Assembly (NCBI GenBank): GCA_023206055.1
Contig: CP065366.1
Coordinates: forward strand, 1,798,001 to 1,862,000
From: Vibrio cyclitrophicus
GTDB lineage: Bacteria > Pseudomonadota > Gammaproteobacteria > Enterobacterales > Vibrionaceae
Reading direction: 5' to 3'
DNA length: 64,000 nt
Of the stretch, positions 62,820-64,000 are shown one piece after another. Every line of letters starts with the position of its first letter. Positions within the stretch are counted from its first letter, which is position 1. The notes under the pieces are model-generated. The model saw nothing but the letters and a program-made list of their open reading frames with translations, was not told the DNA's origin and did not search any database. The position numbers and the translations under genes are program-made.

Positions 62820-64000
62820 CTAAGTGTAAGAGTTTTTGATGTTTTTATTCCCATCTTCTGATTCCCAAATCAGTTTCTTACGGTAAACTGTAGAAGGGCT
62901 AAGCTCTAATAATACGGCAGCATTAATTACGTTCCCATCACAATAATTTATAGCATGTTGAATCGTTTCACGTTCTATTTTCCACATAGGTCGAATATTA
63001 CCATTATTACTAATCAGAGTTAGTACGGAGGACGCTTTGTTTTTATCTGCTAGTGCTTTTTCAAGATATTTCTGGTTTCTGGTTTCAAACTTTTCGATTG
63101 TTGTTAATGAGGCTTCATTCAATTGGTTTTCTTTTTTTATTGACATTGGTTGTGGAACGGTTGTTAAGTTGATAGGAGGTGGTAACATGTCCTTTCTTAT
63201 ACAAGCTTCATTATTTAAAACTACAATATTACGAATTACGTTTTGTAACTGGCGTACATTACCCGGCCAGTTATATCGTTTGAGGATATTTTGTGTCTCT
63301 ATATCTATTGAATCAAATTTTTTGTTATCTTCTTTAGCATATAGTCCTAGAAAGTAATCGGCCAATATAATAATGTCCCCCTCACGTTCTCTTAGAGGTG
63401 GCATCTCGATTGGCACAACATGCACACGGTAGTAAAGATCTTCACGGAACCTGCCTTCTGCAACTTCGACCAGAGGGTCACGGTTGGTTGCACAGATAAT
63501 TCTGACATTAACTCTGATTTCTTGATTGCCACCTAATGGTATGAAAGTACCAGTTTGTAAAAATCTTAATAGCTTCTTCTGCATCTCTAACTCCATTTCA
63601 CAAAGCTCATCAAGAAATAGAGTGCCACCATCGGCTTGCATCGCCGCGCCTTTGCGGTCTGTTGTTGCGCCGGTAAACGCACCTTTTACGTGGCCGAAGA
63701 TTTCACTCTCCATTAGGTCTCGAGGGATAGCACCACAGTTAATGGCAACGAAGGGTTTACCGTTGCGTTGGCTTTCTTGGTGAATCGCTTCTGCACACAC
63801 TTCTTTACCCGTACCACTTTCGCCGTTAATAAACACGCTAGCAGTAGTAGGCGCAACGGAATCAATGATCTTGTAAACCGCCTGCATTGGTAGGCAAGAG
63901 CCAATGAAATTATGAAAGCGGTCACGATCAAACTTGCTTTGCATGTCATCAACGAGGTTCTCTAGCTTAGCTCGTTTCAAATGCAAGCGAACAGAGGTCT
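62820..64000 (-). CDS. LuxO/SypG-like sigma-54-dependent response regulator (N-terminus outside window)
   Basis: At least 393 residues seen; the frame is open to the window end and reads TSVRLHLKRAKLEN, as in LuxO between receiver and AAA+ domains. Walker A GESGTGKE, the sigma-54-contacting GAFTGA loop, Walker B GTLFLDEL and a C-terminal Fis-type helix-turn-helix (NVINAAVLLELSPSTVYRK) are all present. It is a LuxO paralogue rather than LuxO itself, given its place next to curli genes and no luxU. The obvious candidate target is the sigma-54 promoter at 58908. Confidence 0.9.
   Translation of the reverse strand, partial: TSVRLHLKRAKLENLVDDMQSKFDRDRFHNFIGSCLPMQAVYKIIDSVAPTTASVFINGESGTGKEVCAEAIHQESQRNGKPFVAINCGAIPRDLMESEIFGHVKGAFTGATTDRKGAAMQADGGTLFLDELCEMELEMQKKLLRFLQTGTFIPLGGNQEIRVNVRIICATNRDPLVEVAEGRFREDLYYRVHVVPIEMPPLREREGDIIILADYFLGLYAKEDNKKFDSIDIETQNILKRYNWPGNVRQLQNVIRNIVVLNNEACIRKDMLPPPINLTTVPQPMSIKKENQLNEASLTTIEKFETRNQKYLEKALADKNKASSVLTLISNNGNIRPMWKIERETIQHAINYCDGNVINAAVLLELSPSTVYRKKLIWESEDGNKNIKNSYT

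Noticed and set aside
62820..64000. Identification of the activator as LuxO itself
   Set aside because: The AAA+ domain is very LuxO-like, but luxO is normally followed by luxU, which is absent here, and SypG-type paralogues look the same. The receiver domain is outside the window.
1..64000. tRNA, rRNA, CRISPR arrays, prophage genes and integron integrase
   Set aside because: None was seen on reading both strands; spaced identical repeats, phage structural genes and tyrosine recombinase motifs are absent.

Overview
The window looks like chromosomal DNA of a marine Vibrio, possibly the Splendidus clade. The genus call rests on a LuxO-like sigma-54 activator, a CatB9-like acetyltransferase, a Rof antiterminator, a PBPRA1643-type SEC-C protein, Vibrio-style integron attC relics and mid-range GC. 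The species is inference only. No tRNA, rRNA, CRISPR or prophage structure was seen.

Layout. (1) 1-8476: the 3' part of a hydroxamate siderophore locus. It holds a non-ribosomal peptide synthetase (NRPS) module of architecture A-PCP-E-TE, a Fur box, a TonB receptor, an IucB-like N-acyltransferase and a PvdA-like ornithine N-hydroxylase. (2) 8762-17400: DUF3297, GlpT and a run of small enzymes (ASCH, hydroxyacid dehydrogenase, GNAT, HAD, methyltransferase, Nudix, YkgJ-like, RsuA, VOC). (3) 17497-33571: an accessory zone of very small, mostly same-strand genes (acetyltransferases, Nudix, VOC, zinc ribbons, S66 peptidase, CatB). It includes attC-like sites, an RraA-like gene cassette, broken genes and degenerate tandem repeats. 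(4) 33673-45646: more ordinary genes (GltS, patatin lipoprotein, GST, U32 protein, thioesterase, MsbA-like ABC exporter, arginine transporter artPIQM). (5) 45888-50472: a second accessory zone. It starts with a HEPN-domain gene that carries the same 49-nt upstream element and the same kind of attC-like tail as the membrane-protein gene in zone 3. (6) 50597-57334: an RND efflux tripartite operon with a LysR regulator. (7) 57471-58523: a complete IS903-like element with perfect terminal repeats and a 9-bp target duplication. (8) 58533-64000: an AT-rich curli-like module.

The most interesting part is region 8. A good sigma-54 promoter (GG-N10-GC) lies in front of csgF-like and csgG-like genes, followed by three tandem curlin-like subunit genes with a 904-bp period. 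A 45-bp perfect palindrome sits about 115 nt upstream of the inferred transcription start, where an enhancer site would be expected. A LuxO/SypG-like sigma-54 activator is encoded convergently just downstream. No csgE, csgB, csgC or csgD homologue is visible. This suggests a reduced amyloid secretion and assembly system under sigma-54 control.

The siderophore genes work together: ornithine is N-hydroxylated, then N-acylated, assembled by the NRPS, and the ferric form is imported by the TonB receptor under Fur control. The two accessory zones look like former integron gene cassettes that now sit without a visible integrase.
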